A stretch of DNA of 64,000 bases. Origin: Mesorhizobium sp. GTDB taxonomy: Bacteria > Pseudomonadota > Alphaproteobacteria > Rhizobiales > Rhizobiaceae. This document shows positions 17,286-26,554 of this stretch, one piece after another. Numbering within the stretch: the first letter of the stretch is position 1; each line of letters begins with the position of its first letter. Where the stretch lies: contig JAPUFC010000097.1 of assembly GCA_027492275.1 (NCBI GenBank), positions 167,314 through 231,313 on the forward strand, written 5' to 3'. Made by a program: the position numbers and the translations under genes. The notes beneath the pieces are model-generated. The model was not told the DNA's origin and did no database searches. It saw only the letters and a program-made list of their open reading frames with translations.

Positions 17286-19508
17286 ATGCGGGCATTCCTC
17301 AACAATCTGCTGGGTTTGGCGCGGCGCTACCGGCGCCTCGCCATCTGGTCGTCTGGCCTCGTCGCCCTTGCCGTGGCGGTCGGCCTTGCGCTGTCGCCCG
17401 TCAGCCCGCTCGACCGGCTGAACCTGCTGGTCTACGACGGCTATCAGACCCTGCGCCCGCGCCCGGCGGCCGAGAGCGCGGTCGCCGTCATCGACGTGGA
17501 CGACGAGAGCATCGGGCGGATCGGCCAGTGGCCCTGGTCGCGAACCGTGATCGCCGCGATCGTCGACCGGCTGGCCGCCATGGGGGCGGCGTCGATCGCC
17601 TTCGACATCGTGTTCTCGGAGCCGGACCGCACCTCCCCGGCGCTGGCCGTCGCGCAGCTCGAGAAGCAGGGTTTTCAGATCGCCTATCCCGGCAATCCCG
17701 ACGAGCTCGACCACGACAAGGCGCTGGCCGAGGCCTTCGCCCGCGCGCCGGTGGTGGCGGGGCTGGTGATGGCGGAAAGCGGCGCGCCGCCGCCGCGCCC
17801 CAAGGCGGGCTTCGCCTTCGGCGGCGACAACCCGTCCTCCTATCTGCCGGCCTATGGCGGCAGCGTGCGCAATCTGCCGATCCTTGACCAGGCCGCCCCC
17901 GGGCTCGGCGTGTTCAGCTTCCCGCCGGAACGGGACGGCGTCGTGCGGCGCATCCCGCTTCTGTCGCGCTTCGGCAGCCAGCTCTATCCGGGACTTTCGA
18001 TCGAGGCGCTGCGGCTGGCCGTCGGGGCGTCGGGCTACATCGTGCGCAGCACCGGCGCGTCGGGCGAATACGCCACGGGCAACCCCGGCATGACGGCGCT
18101 GAAGGTCGGCGACTTCGAGATTCCGACCGGCGCGGACGGCCGGCTGTGGGTGTACTACTCCGCCAGGCCGACCGCGCCGGTCATTTCCGCCCATCGCGTG
18201 CTGGCGGCCGAGCCGGACGCGGCGGCCGCGCAGGAGGTGGCGGGCCGCATCGTGCTCATCGGCACGTCGGCGGTCGGCCTGCGCGACCTCGTGTCGACGC
18301 CGCTGGCGGCCGGCGTGCCGGGCGTGCTCGTCCACGGCGAGATCGTCGACCAGATCGTGCACAAGCGCTTCCTGACGCGGCCGGACTGGGCGGACGGCAT
18401 GGAACTGGTGCTGGCCGTGGGGCTGTCGCTGCTGCTGCTCGCGCTGCTGCCTTTCCTGTCGACCACGGCCAATGCGGTATCGGCCGCCGCCGCCATGGCC
18501 ATCGCGGTCGGGGCCGGCTGGTACGCCTTCGCGCATGACAGCATGCTCCTGTCTCCCCTGATGACGGCGTTCTGCTGCCTTTTGACCTATGGCGCGGCGT
18601 CTGGCGCGCGGCTGCTGCTGAGCGAGAGCGAGGGCCGCTACATCCGCACCGCGTTCAGCCACTATCTGTCGCCGGTGATGGTGCAGCGGCTGGTCGAAAA
18701 CCCGGAAAGCCTCGTTCTGGGCGGCGAGAACCGCGAGCTGACACTGCTCTTCTGCGACATACGCGGCTTCACCAGCATCTCGGAGACGATGGAGCCGACG
18801 CAGCTCACCGTCTTCCTCAACAACTTCCTGACGCCGATGACCGACGTGCTGATGCGCAACGGCGCGACCATCGACAAGTATATGGGCGACGCCATCATGG
18901 CGTTCTGGAACGCGCCCATCGACATGCCCGACCACCGCAAGCGCGCCGGCGAGAGCGTGCTGGGCATGCTGGCTGCGCTCGAAAAGCTCAACGCGTCGCT
19001 GGAGAGGCCCGTACGCATCGGCGTCGGCCTCAATTCCGGCGTGTGCTGCGTCGGCAATCTCGGCTCGCGCCAGCGCTTCGACTACTCGGCCATCGGCGAT
19101 CCGGTGAATCTCGCCTCGCGGGTCGAGGGGCTGACGAAGCTCTACGGACTGAGCAATCTCCTGACGGCGAGCACTGCCGAAGGACTGGCCGATCTCGCGC
19201 TGGTCGAGGTGGATCTGGTCGCCGTGGTCGGGCGCGACGAGCCGACGGCGGTCTACACGATCCTCGGCGGACCGGAGGTGGCGGCATCCCCGGACTTCCT
19301 GGCCTTTCGCGACGAGCACGGGCTGTTTCTCGCGGCATACCGCGGCAGGCAGTTCGAGGCGGCCGCCGAGCGGCTGCGCGGCCTGCGGCAGGCGGCGCCG
19401 GCCCAGTTCGCCAAGGTCTATGACGAATATGCGCAGCGCCTGGCGATCTTCGCCTCCGAGCCGCCGCCCGGAGACTGGGACGGCGCTTACCATGCCGAGC
19501 ACAAATGA
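17286..19508 (+). CDS. CHASE2-domain adenylate/guanylate cyclase
   Basis: 740 residues. TM1 is at about 17-37. A periplasmic CHASE2 sensor spans about 40-345 (V-A-V-I-D-V-D-D-E-S, then W-P-W-S-R). Three further membrane helices lie between about 375 and 435, and a class III cyclase domain at about 480-660. The metal-binding aspartates D491 (F-C-D-I-R-G-F-T) and D535 (D-K-Y-M-G-D-A) are present. Purine recognition by the lysine in D-K-Y and by I-G-D-P-V-N-L-A-S-R points to ATP. The catalytic set looks complete, so it should make cAMP in response to an extracytoplasmic signal. It follows the FecR-protein gene by 84 bases on the same strand; FecR proteins are often found beside CHASE2 cyclases. 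Confidence 0.92.
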   Translation: MRAFLNNLLGLARRYRRLAIWSSGLVALAVAVGLALSPVSPLDRLNLLVYDGYQTLRPRPAAESAVAVIDVDDESIGRIGQWPWSRTVIAAIVDRLAAMGAASIAFDIVFSEPDRTSPALAVAQLEKQGFQIAYPGNPDELDHDKALAEAFARAPVVAGLVMAESGAPPPRPKAGFAFGGDNPSSYLPAYGGSVRNLPILDQAAPGLGVFSFPPERDGVVRRIPLLSRFGSQLYPGLSIEALRLAVGASGYIVRSTGASGEYATGNPGMTALKVGDFEIPTGADGRLWVYYSARPTAPVISAHRVLAAEPDAAAAQEVAGRIVLIGTSAVGLRDLVSTPLAAGVPGVLVHGEIVDQIVHKRFLTRPDWADGMELVLAVGLSLLLLALLPFLSTTANAVSAAAAMAIAVGAGWYAFAHDSMLLSPLMTAFCCLLTYGAASGARLLLSESEGRYIRTAFSHYLSPVMVQRLVENPESLVLGGENRELTLLFCDIRGFTSISETMEPTQLTVFLNNFLTPMTDVLMRNGATIDKYMGDAIMAFWNAPIDMPDHRKRAGESVLGMLAALEKLNASLERPVRIGVGLNSGVCCVGNLGSRQRFDYSAIGDPVNLASRVEGLTKLYGLSNLLTASTAEGLADLALVEVDLVAVVGRDEPTAVYTILGGPEVAASPDFLAFRDEHGLFLAAYRGRQFEAAAERLRGLRQAAPAQFAKVYDEYAQRLAIFASEPPPGDWDGAYHAEHK

Positions 19509-19588
19509 GCGGCGCGCCGAACACCGTCTTGGCGGCGGCGGCGTAGCCGACTAGTCTTCACGCGATCGGGCATGCAGCGGGTGGCGCG

Positions 19589-19906
19589 GTGGAACGGTTC
19601 TGGCACAAGGTGTTTTTCCCGGCGGCGCTGGCGCTTGCCGTCAGCCCTGCCGCGGCCGCGCAGCGCTACGACATCAGCACGATGAGCTGTGCCGAGGTTC
19701 AGGCCGTCATCGACCGGGACGGCGAGGCGATCCTGGGCTCACCGTCGAAAAGCATACTCGGCCTGTCGCGCTACGACCGCTACGTGCGCGACCGCAAGTT
19801 CTGCGCCACCGGCGAGGTGCTGCGCCGCACGGGAGTCGCGACGAGCGACCAGAAGTTCTGCCCGGTCAACAAATGCGTCGAGAGCGACATCTTCGTCTCG
19901 GACTGA
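19589..19906 (+). CDS. Small secreted cysteine-containing protein
   Basis: 105 residues from GTG 19589. A signal peptide of about 24 residues ends A-A-A-A-Q. The mature part has four cysteines (S-C-A-E-V, K-F-C-A-T, F-C-P-V-N-K-C-V), enough for two disulphides, and a conserved-looking S-P-S-K...Y-D-R-Y-V-R-D core. Similar short secreted proteins occur in rhizobia, but I know no function. It lies 80 bases after the cyclase on the same strand and may be a fourth member of that operon. It converges on the aminotransferase gene with one base between the stops. Confidence 0.75.
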   Translation: MERFWHKVFFPAALALAVSPAAAAQRYDISTMSCAEVQAVIDRDGEAILGSPSKSILGLSRYDRYVRDRKFCATGEVLRRTGVATSDQKFCPVNKCVESDIFVSD

Positions 19907-19907
19907 T

Positions 19908-20996
19908 CTAGCCGTAGGTTCGGGCAACCGCTCCCGTGGCTTCGGCAATGTCGCAGGCATGGCCGCTGCGGGCGAGGGCGGCGGACAGGGCGGAGATCGT
20001 CGCCAGAACGCCTTCCCTCCCGGCCTGCCGGCCGGTGTGGGAGAGCCGCCACAGGCGCGCCGGCACCGGGCCGACCGCCGGCGTGATGTCCGGCGACGGG
20101 CGGGCGGCGTCGGCGAAGGCGGCGGGATCGACGGTCTCCGGCAGCAGGAAGCCCGTGGTCAGGTTCGACGCCTGCGCGGTGGGCACCCAGAGCGGCAGGC
20201 CGAGCGCGCGGAGCGCCGAGCGCGTCGCGGTCGCCGCGCGCGCATGGCGCGCGATGGTCGCGGACAGCCCCTCCTGCTCGACGCGGCCGAGCGCGGCGTC
20301 CAGCGCATGGAGCTCCAGCGCGGAGGGCATGCCGGGCAGGGCGCCGCGTCCCGCGCGCAGCCAGCTTTCCCGCAGATAGGGCAGCGACAGTGCCGAGGGC
20401 GCGGCCGACATCTCCGTCATGCGCTCCCAGGCGCGGGCGCTGACGGAAACAGCGGACACGCCCGCCGGGCCGGCCAGCGCCTTCTGCGGGCCGATCACCG
20501 CGACGTCGACGCCGAGCGCCTCGACGTCGAAGGCATGGCCGCCGGCCGAGGCGACGGCGTCCACGGCCAGCAGCGCGCCGTGCCGGCGGGCGAGCGCGGC
20601 GATCTCCGGCAGCGGGTTGAGGATGCCGGTGGCGGATTCGGCATGCACGAGGGAGACGAGGCCGACGCCGCGATGCGCGGCCAGAGCCACGTCGACCTGC
20701 TCGACCGCGACCGGCAGGCCGGGTTCGGCGGCGAGGTCGATCACCTGCGCGCCGCCGCGCCGCAGCCAGCCGCCGAACCACGCGCCATAGGGGCTGGTCA
20801 CGATGTTCAGCGCCGTCAGCCCGGGAGCGGCGAGGCTGGAAGCGACGGCCTCCAGCGCGATCACCGCTTCGCCCTGCACCAGCAGCACGTCGTTGGCCGT
20901 GCCGAGGAGCCGCCCGATTCTGTCGGCCAGCGGCCCAAAACCTTCCGCCGGAAAGGCCGGCACGTCGAGCAGCGAGGCGGCGGAAAAATCAGGCAT
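19908..20996 (-). CDS. Class V aminotransferase (PLP-dependent)
   Basis: 362 residues. Fold type I features: the substrate-side H-A-E-S-A-T-G near 118-124, D146 in A-V-D-A-V-A-S for the PLP ring nitrogen, and the Schiff-base lysine K172 in G-P-Q-K-A-L-A-G-P-A-G. This is the arrangement of alanine/serine-glyoxylate and PucG-type ureidoglycine-glyoxylate aminotransferases; the substrate cannot be told. Its ATG overlaps the stop region of the upstream ABC ATPase by 8 bases, so it is the last gene of the dipeptide-type transporter operon. That suggests the imported compound or its product is an amino donor. Confidence 0.85.
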   Translation of the reverse strand: MPDFSAASLLDVPAFPAEGFGPLADRIGRLLGTANDVLLVQGEAVIALEAVASSLAAPGLTALNIVTSPYGAWFGGWLRRGGAQVIDLAAEPGLPVAVEQVDVALAAHRGVGLVSLVHAESATGILNPLPEIAALARRHGALLAVDAVASAGGHAFDVEALGVDVAVIGPQKALAGPAGVSAVSVSARAWERMTEMSAAPSALSLPYLRESWLRAGRGALPGMPSALELHALDAALGRVEQEGLSATIARHARAATATRSALRALGLPLWVPTAQASNLTTGFLLPETVDPAAFADAARPSPDITPAVGPVPARLWRLSHTGRQAGREGVLATISALSAALARSGHACDIAEATGAVARTYG

Positions 20997-21776
20997 CGGC
21001 GGGGGTCCGGAACGCGAGGCGCGGCGCGGCGGCGACCAGCGCCTTCGCGGTGGCCGATTTCGGCGCGGAGACGATGTCGGCTGCCGGGCCGGTCTCCACG
21101 ATCGCGCCGCGATCCATGACGGCGATGCGGTGCGAGACGGCCCGCACCACAGCGATGTCGTGCGAGACGAACAGATAGGCGACGCCGCGGCGGCGCTGGA
21201 GGTCGACCAGCAGCTCAAGAATGCGCCCGCGCACCGAGACGTCCAGTGCGGAGACGGCCTCGTCCAGCACCATGAGGGCGGGATTTGTGGCGAGCGCGCG
21301 GGCGATCGCGACGCGCTGGCGCTGGCCGCCGGAAATCTCGTGGATGGCGCGGGCGGCGAGCGAGGGCGGCAGGCCGACCTGTTCCAGCAGGGCGCCGATG
21401 GCGGCCGGCCGCGCCCTTCGGTCCGCGATGCCGTGGATGCGCAGCGGCTCGTCGATCACGCCGCCCACCGTGGCGCGCGGATTGAAGGCCGACAGCGGGT
21501 CCTGGAACACCATCTGCATGCGGCGGCGCATCCCGCGCAGCGCCGCTCCGCGCACCGCCAGCCAGTCCCGCCCCTCGAACCTGATGGTTCCGGCGTCGGG
21601 CTCGATCAGCCGCATCAGCACGCGCGCCAGCGTGGACTTGCCGCTGCCGGAAGGGCCGACGAGACCGAGCGTCTCTCCCGGCGCGATGTCCAGCGAGACA
21701 TCGTCCAGCGCGGCGACGCGCCGTCCGCCGCTAAAAAAGGTCTTTCGCAGGCCGGCGGCCGAAAGCAGCGCGGCGT

Positions 21777-21780
<4 letters not shown>
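20989..21780 (-). CDS. Dipeptide/oligopeptide-type ABC transporter ATP-binding protein (second ATPase)
   Basis: 263 residues, DppF/OppF-like. Walker A is G-P-S-G-S-G-K-S-T near residue 40, the Q-loop is V-F-Q-D-P, the signature is I-S-G-G-Q-R-Q-R, Walker B is L-M-V-L-D-E-A, and the switch histidine is in V-S-H-D. All catalytic motifs are intact. It starts with an ATGA overlap on the stop of the first ATPase gene and overlaps the aminotransferase gene at its end. It lacks the long C-terminal oligopeptide-specific extension typical of DppD/F, so it is a compact version. Confidence 0.93.
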
Positions 21781-22567
<787 letters not shown>

Positions 22568-22571
<4 letters not shown>

Positions 22572-23398
22572 GCCTGGATGCGCCTGGACGACAGCGCTTC
22601 CGACACGCCTTCGCCGAACAGATAGACGCCGAGCACGGTGAGCACCAGCGCGACGCCGGGCGCCAATGACAGGAACGGCGCGGAGCGCAGCACGTTGCGC
22701 CCTTCGGCGATCATAGAGCCCCAGGTGACGATGTTCGGATCGCCGAGGCCGAGGAAGGACAGCGCCGCCTCGATCAGCACCGCGCCGGCGACGATGACGG
22801 AGCTCAGCGCCAGCACGGGCGGCAGCGCGTTGGGCAGGATCTGTCGGAACGCGATCTCCGCCGGGTGCATGCCGATGACGCGCGCCGCCGCCACGTAGTC
22901 GCGCTCGCGGATCGACAGCACCTCGGCGCGCGCCAGCCGGGCAGGCGCGGTCCACGCGCCGAGCGCGATGGAAACGACGACGACCGGCAGCGACGCGCCG
23001 GCGACGCTGACGAAGGCCAGCGCCAGCAGGAAGCTCGGCACCACCTGGAAGGCGTCGACCACGCGCATCAGCGCCTCGTCGACGATGCCGCCGGCGAAGC
23101 CGGCCAGCGTGCCGAGCATCGCGCCGAAAAGGATGGCGACGAAGGCGGCGGCGAGCCCTACCGCCAGCGACGCGCGCGCGCCATGGACGAGCCCGGCCAG
23201 CACGTCGCGCCCGAGCCGGTCGGTTCCGAGCGGCAGGGCGGGGTCGGTGAATGGCTTGAGCAGCGCCGGCCCGGCGATGGAGAGCGGATCGCGCGGAAAT
23301 AACACCGGCGCCAGCAGCGCCGCCGCGATCAGCGCCAGCAGGATCGCGCAGCCGAACAGGCCTTCGGGAGAACGCGACAGGCGGCCGAGCACGCTCAC
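22568..23398 (-). CDS. Dipeptide/oligopeptide-type ABC permease (DppC-like)
   Basis: 276 residues from GTG 23398. An N-terminal membrane helix is followed by the L-G-T-D-R-L-G-R-D-V motif that marks DppC/OppC permeases. Five further helices follow, with the EAA loop near E-R-D-Y-V-A-A-A-R-V-I-G and the D-P-N-x-V-T-W-G segment. The GTG overlaps the stop of the DppB-like gene (GTGA), indicating coupled translation. Confidence 0.92.
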
Positions 23399-24384
23399 GC
23401 GGCCGCCTCCGACGCGCCGATGCGCGGGTCCAGCAGTGCGTAGGCGATGTCGATCAGCAGGTTGGTGACGACGACCATCATCGCCCCGACGATGATGATG
23501 CCGACCAGCAGCGCCGTGTCGCGCCCCGCGACGGCCTCCTGCGCCAGCCGTCCGAAGCCCGGTATGGCGAAGACGCTTTCCACCACCACGCTGCCGCCGA
23601 GCATGGCGGCGGCCTGCACGCCGAGCATGGTGACAAGCGGCAGCAGCGCGTTGCGCGCCACGTGGCGCAGCACGATGCGGCGGCGCGCCAGGCCCTTGGC
23701 GCGCGCGGCGAGGACGAAATCCTGCCGCCACGCCTCGGCCATGCCGGCGCGCATAGTGCGCAGGAACAGCGCCATGTAGATGAAGGCCAGCGCCGAGACC
23801 GGCAGCACGAGATGGCGCGCGATGTCCGTTGCCCGCGCCAGCCCCGTCTTGCCGGAGGCGATGGTCTCGATGCCGGCGGTGGGAAACCAGCCGAGCTGGA
23901 CGGAGAAGACGACGATGAGCACCAGCCCCAGCCAGAAGCTCGGCACCGCATAGAGCGCCAGCGAACCGACCGAGAGCAGCCGGTCGGCAGCGCTTCCCGG
24001 CCGCGCCCCGGCGACGATGCCGAGCGCGGAGCCGAGCGTGAAAGACAGCGCCAGGGCGCTGCCCATCAGCAGCAGCGTGTCGGGGAGGCGTTCGAGGATG
24101 ACGTCCAGCACCGGCCGCCCGAACTCCACCGACCAGCCGAGATCGAGCCTCGCCAGCGCCGAGAGGTAGAGGAAAAGGCGCTGCACGGTCGACTGGTCGA
24201 GCCCCCAGGCCTCGCGCAGCGTCTTCACCAGCGCGGGGTCGCCGCCGCCGATCGACAGCAGATAGGCGTCCACCGCGTCGCCGGGTGCGAATTCGAGCAG
24301 CAGGAACGAGCCGACGATGACGATCAGCAGCACCGGAACGGCGCTGACGGCGCGCCGCCTCGTCAGAAGCAACGCGCGCCTCAC
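23395..24384 (-). CDS. Dipeptide/oligopeptide-type ABC permease (DppB-like)
   Basis: 329 residues from GTG 24384. It has the classical DppB layout: first helix, a periplasmic loop with F-A-P-G-D and W-G-L-D, five more helices, and the cytoplasmic EAA motif around V-L-A-A-R-A-K-G-L. It forms the inner-membrane channel with the DppC-like subunit. The gap to the binding-protein gene is 39 bases. Confidence 0.92.
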   Translation of the reverse strand: MRRALLLTRRRAVSAVPVLLIVIVGSFLLLEFAPGDAVDAYLLSIGGGDPALVKTLREAWGLDQSTVQRLFLYLSALARLDLGWSVEFGRPVLDVILERLPDTLLLMGSALALSFTLGSALGIVAGARPGSAADRLLSVGSLALYAVPSFWLGLVLIVVFSVQLGWFPTAGIETIASGKTGLARATDIARHLVLPVSALAFIYMALFLRTMRAGMAEAWRQDFVLAARAKGLARRRIVLRHVARNALLPLVTMLGVQAAAMLGGSVVVESVFAIPGFGRLAQEAVAGRDTALLVGIIIVGAMMVVVTNLLIDIAYALLDPRIGASEAAA

Positions 24385-24423
24385 GCTCTTGTCATCCGCC
24401 GGACCGCCATCGGCTGGACGCTA

Positions 24424-26025
24424 TCACGATTCCAGGTCGGTATCCGCCCAGTTGGAGACGGCCCAGCGCGGATTGTTGGAGACATTCTTCACCGAAGAAC
24501 GCGCGACGGTGATGAAGCCCCATTCTGCGACGTTGATCAGGGGAAGATCCTCGCCGACCAGCTTCTGGAACTGCTTGAACAGCGCCGTGCGGGCGGCGAC
24601 GTCGACGGTCTCGTTGGCCTTGTCGATCAGCGCGTCCAGCGCCGGGTTGGCGTAGCCGCCCTGGTTGGAGAAGGGCACGCCATCCGGCGTGCCGCTCTTG
24701 ACCAGGATGGTCGTGGAGATGGCCGGATCGCCCCTGAACACGGGCGGCGCGACCGCGAGGTCGAAGGCGTGGTCGGTGTAGACCGCCTTCTGGTGCGCGG
24801 CCGAATCGTTGTTGACGAGCTGGGCGTCGATGCCGATGGCGGCGAGCGCCTGGCGCAGATAGTCGCCGAACTGGCGCGTCTCGCTGAAATAGGGCGCGGG
24901 CAGCAGCTTCAGCGAGAAGCGCGTGCCGTTGGCGCCCTTCTTGTAGCCGGCCTCGTCCAGCAGGGCGTTGGCCTTGGCCACGTCGAAGGGATAGGCCGGC
25001 ACGTCGTCAGTGTAGAACTCGGGCGCGTTCCTCGGCACGATGCCGGTGGAGGCGGCGGCATAGCCGAGAAAGATCGTCTTGACCACGAAGTCGCGGTCGA
25101 TGGCGTGCGCGATCGCCTGCCTGACCTTGAGGTCGGCGAGCTCCTTGCGGCGGTGGTTGATCTCGACCACGAGCTGGTAGGTCAGCGCCTCGTAGCCCTT
25201 GGAATACACCACGATGCCGTCGACCTTCGCGATGCGTTCCAGATCGGAGAGCGGCACTTGGCTGAAGGCGGCGAGCTGGATCTCGTTCGCCTCCAGCGCG
25301 CCGGCGGCAGCGGCGCGGTCGGGCAGCACGCGGTAGACGATCTCGTCCACCCTCGGCGCGTCCTTTTCCCAATAGGCGTCGTTGCGGGTCAGGCGGTAGT
25401 ACTGGCCGGCCTTGTGCTCGGCGAACCTGAACGGCCCGGTGCCGACAAGCTGCGTGTTGGCCGGGTTCGTGGCGATGTCGGTGCCCTCGTAAAGATGTTT
25501 TGGCAGCACGGCGGTGACGGCGGGAAGGGCGTTGCGGACGAGCTGGAACGGCGTCGGCTTCGAGAAGCGGAAGATGGCGGTGTGCGCGTCGGGCGTGTCC
25601 ACGTCCTGCAGATTGGCGAAGACCAGCCGGCCGAGATTCTGCAGCGGCTTCCAGACGTTCAGCGCCGAGAAGGCGACATCCTCCGCCGTGAAGGGCTTTC
25701 CGTCATGCCATGTCACGCCCTCGCGCAGCCTGAACGTCACGGACAGGCCGTCGGCGGAGCCTTCCCAGGCGGTGGCGAGCCGGGGCGAAAGCCCGTCCTT
25801 TCCCTCGAACGAGGCGTCTGCGAGCGGTTCGATCACCTTGCTCGCGACATAGAAGACGCCGTTCGAGGCGACGATGGCCGGGTTCAGGTTCTTGGGCTCG
25901 GAATCGGCGGCGACGACCAGCCGCTTGCCCGACTGCGCCCAGCCGGCGCGCGGCGCGGCCGACAGGGCGGCCACGGCAGCCGCGCCCTGGAGGAGAAGTC
26001 GGCGGGAAACGGAAAGCGTGGACAT
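24424..26025 (-). CDS. Periplasmic solute-binding protein, family 5 (dipeptide/nickel type)
   Basis: 533 residues. The N-terminus S-R-R-L-L-L-Q-G-A-A followed by a hydrophobic Ala-rich stretch ending G-W-A-Q looks like a Tat signal. The body matches SBP_bac_5 proteins: L-V-V-A-A-D-S-E-P-K-N-L-N-P near the mature N-terminus, L-R-E-G-V-T-W-H-D-G-K-P-F-T, and G-T-G-P-F-R. It is the first gene of the five-gene transport operon plus aminotransferase. The ligand cannot be predicted from sequence; peptides, nickel-chelates and opine-like compounds are all taken up by this class. Confidence 0.93.
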   Translation of the reverse strand: MSTLSVSRRLLLQGAAAVAALSAAPRAGWAQSGKRLVVAADSEPKNLNPAIVASNGVFYVASKVIEPLADASFEGKDGLSPRLATAWEGSADGLSVTFRLREGVTWHDGKPFTAEDVAFSALNVWKPLQNLGRLVFANLQDVDTPDAHTAIFRFSKPTPFQLVRNALPAVTAVLPKHLYEGTDIATNPANTQLVGTGPFRFAEHKAGQYYRLTRNDAYWEKDAPRVDEIVYRVLPDRAAAAGALEANEIQLAAFSQVPLSDLERIAKVDGIVVYSKGYEALTYQLVVEINHRRKELADLKVRQAIAHAIDRDFVVKTIFLGYAAASTGIVPRNAPEFYTDDVPAYPFDVAKANALLDEAGYKKGANGTRFSLKLLPAPYFSETRQFGDYLRQALAAIGIDAQLVNNDSAAHQKAVYTDHAFDLAVAPPVFRGDPAISTTILVKSGTPDGVPFSNQGGYANPALDALIDKANETVDVAARTALFKQFQKLVGEDLPLINVAEWGFITVARSSVKNVSNNPRWAVSNWADTDLES

Positions 26026-26177
26026 GGCTGCTCCTGACTGGATCGACCCTGGAAGAGGTCCGCCATTCTAAGGCAAAATCGCCGGAAGCGCAGGCATGGT
26101 TTCCTGCGCTGGCCCACAGGAAAGGAACCGCTGTCTCCAAAAAAGCGCGCCGCGCATGACGCGATGGCGCGAAACGC

Positions 26178-26366
26178 TCAACTTCCGGTCGTCTCGGTCC
26201 CGCGCCGCGAGGATGACGGACCGCTCGGCATGCTGTCCGGCCACCAGACGATGAAATAACCGCCCAGCTTCCAGACCGGCACCTGGCGCTGCTGCTCCCG
26301 CTTGCGCAAATCCTCCTTGCGCTTCACTTTGAGCGTTCCTCCCGGCAGCTTGAGCCTGAACGTCAT
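26178..26366 (-). CDS. Small basic protein, unknown
   Basis: 62 residues from ATG 26366, chosen because AGGAGG lies 6 bases upstream. The N-terminal half is strongly basic (L-K-V-K-R-K-E-D-L-R-K-R) and is followed by an aromatic patch L-G-G-Y-F-I-V-W-W-P and a Ser/Arg/Thr-rich tail. The family was not recognised. It stands alone between the ABC operon and the BacA-like gene. Confidence 0.55.
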   Translation of the reverse strand: MTFRLKLPGGTLKVKRKEDLRKREQQRQVPVWKLGGYFIVWWPDSMPSGPSSSRRGTETTGS

Positions 26367-26554
26367 CCGCTCCTCCTGTGTCGTCCCCCTCATTCAAGAA
26401 CGATTCCGATCGTCTGTTCCATCCCGACAACTTCGGCGGGAAATGGGGATGGCCTCTTGCCCGTGGCGGACGAATGTTTTCTGACGGGCGAGGCGGTTCG
26501 GGGTAGAACAGGGCAAACGACAGGCTGATTCCCGGATCAGGCGGAGAACACCCT

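Noticed and set aside
14289-19502. A 1737-codon open frame on the minus strand across the FecR protein and cyclase genes
   Set aside because: It is rich in Arg, His, Gly and Ala with no recognisable domain, and lies opposite two genes with clear domains and signal peptides. It is an antisense frame from GC-rich codon bias.
23662-26037. A 791-codon plus-strand frame over the ABC operon
   Set aside because: It is antisense to the binding-protein and permease genes, which have complete family motifs.
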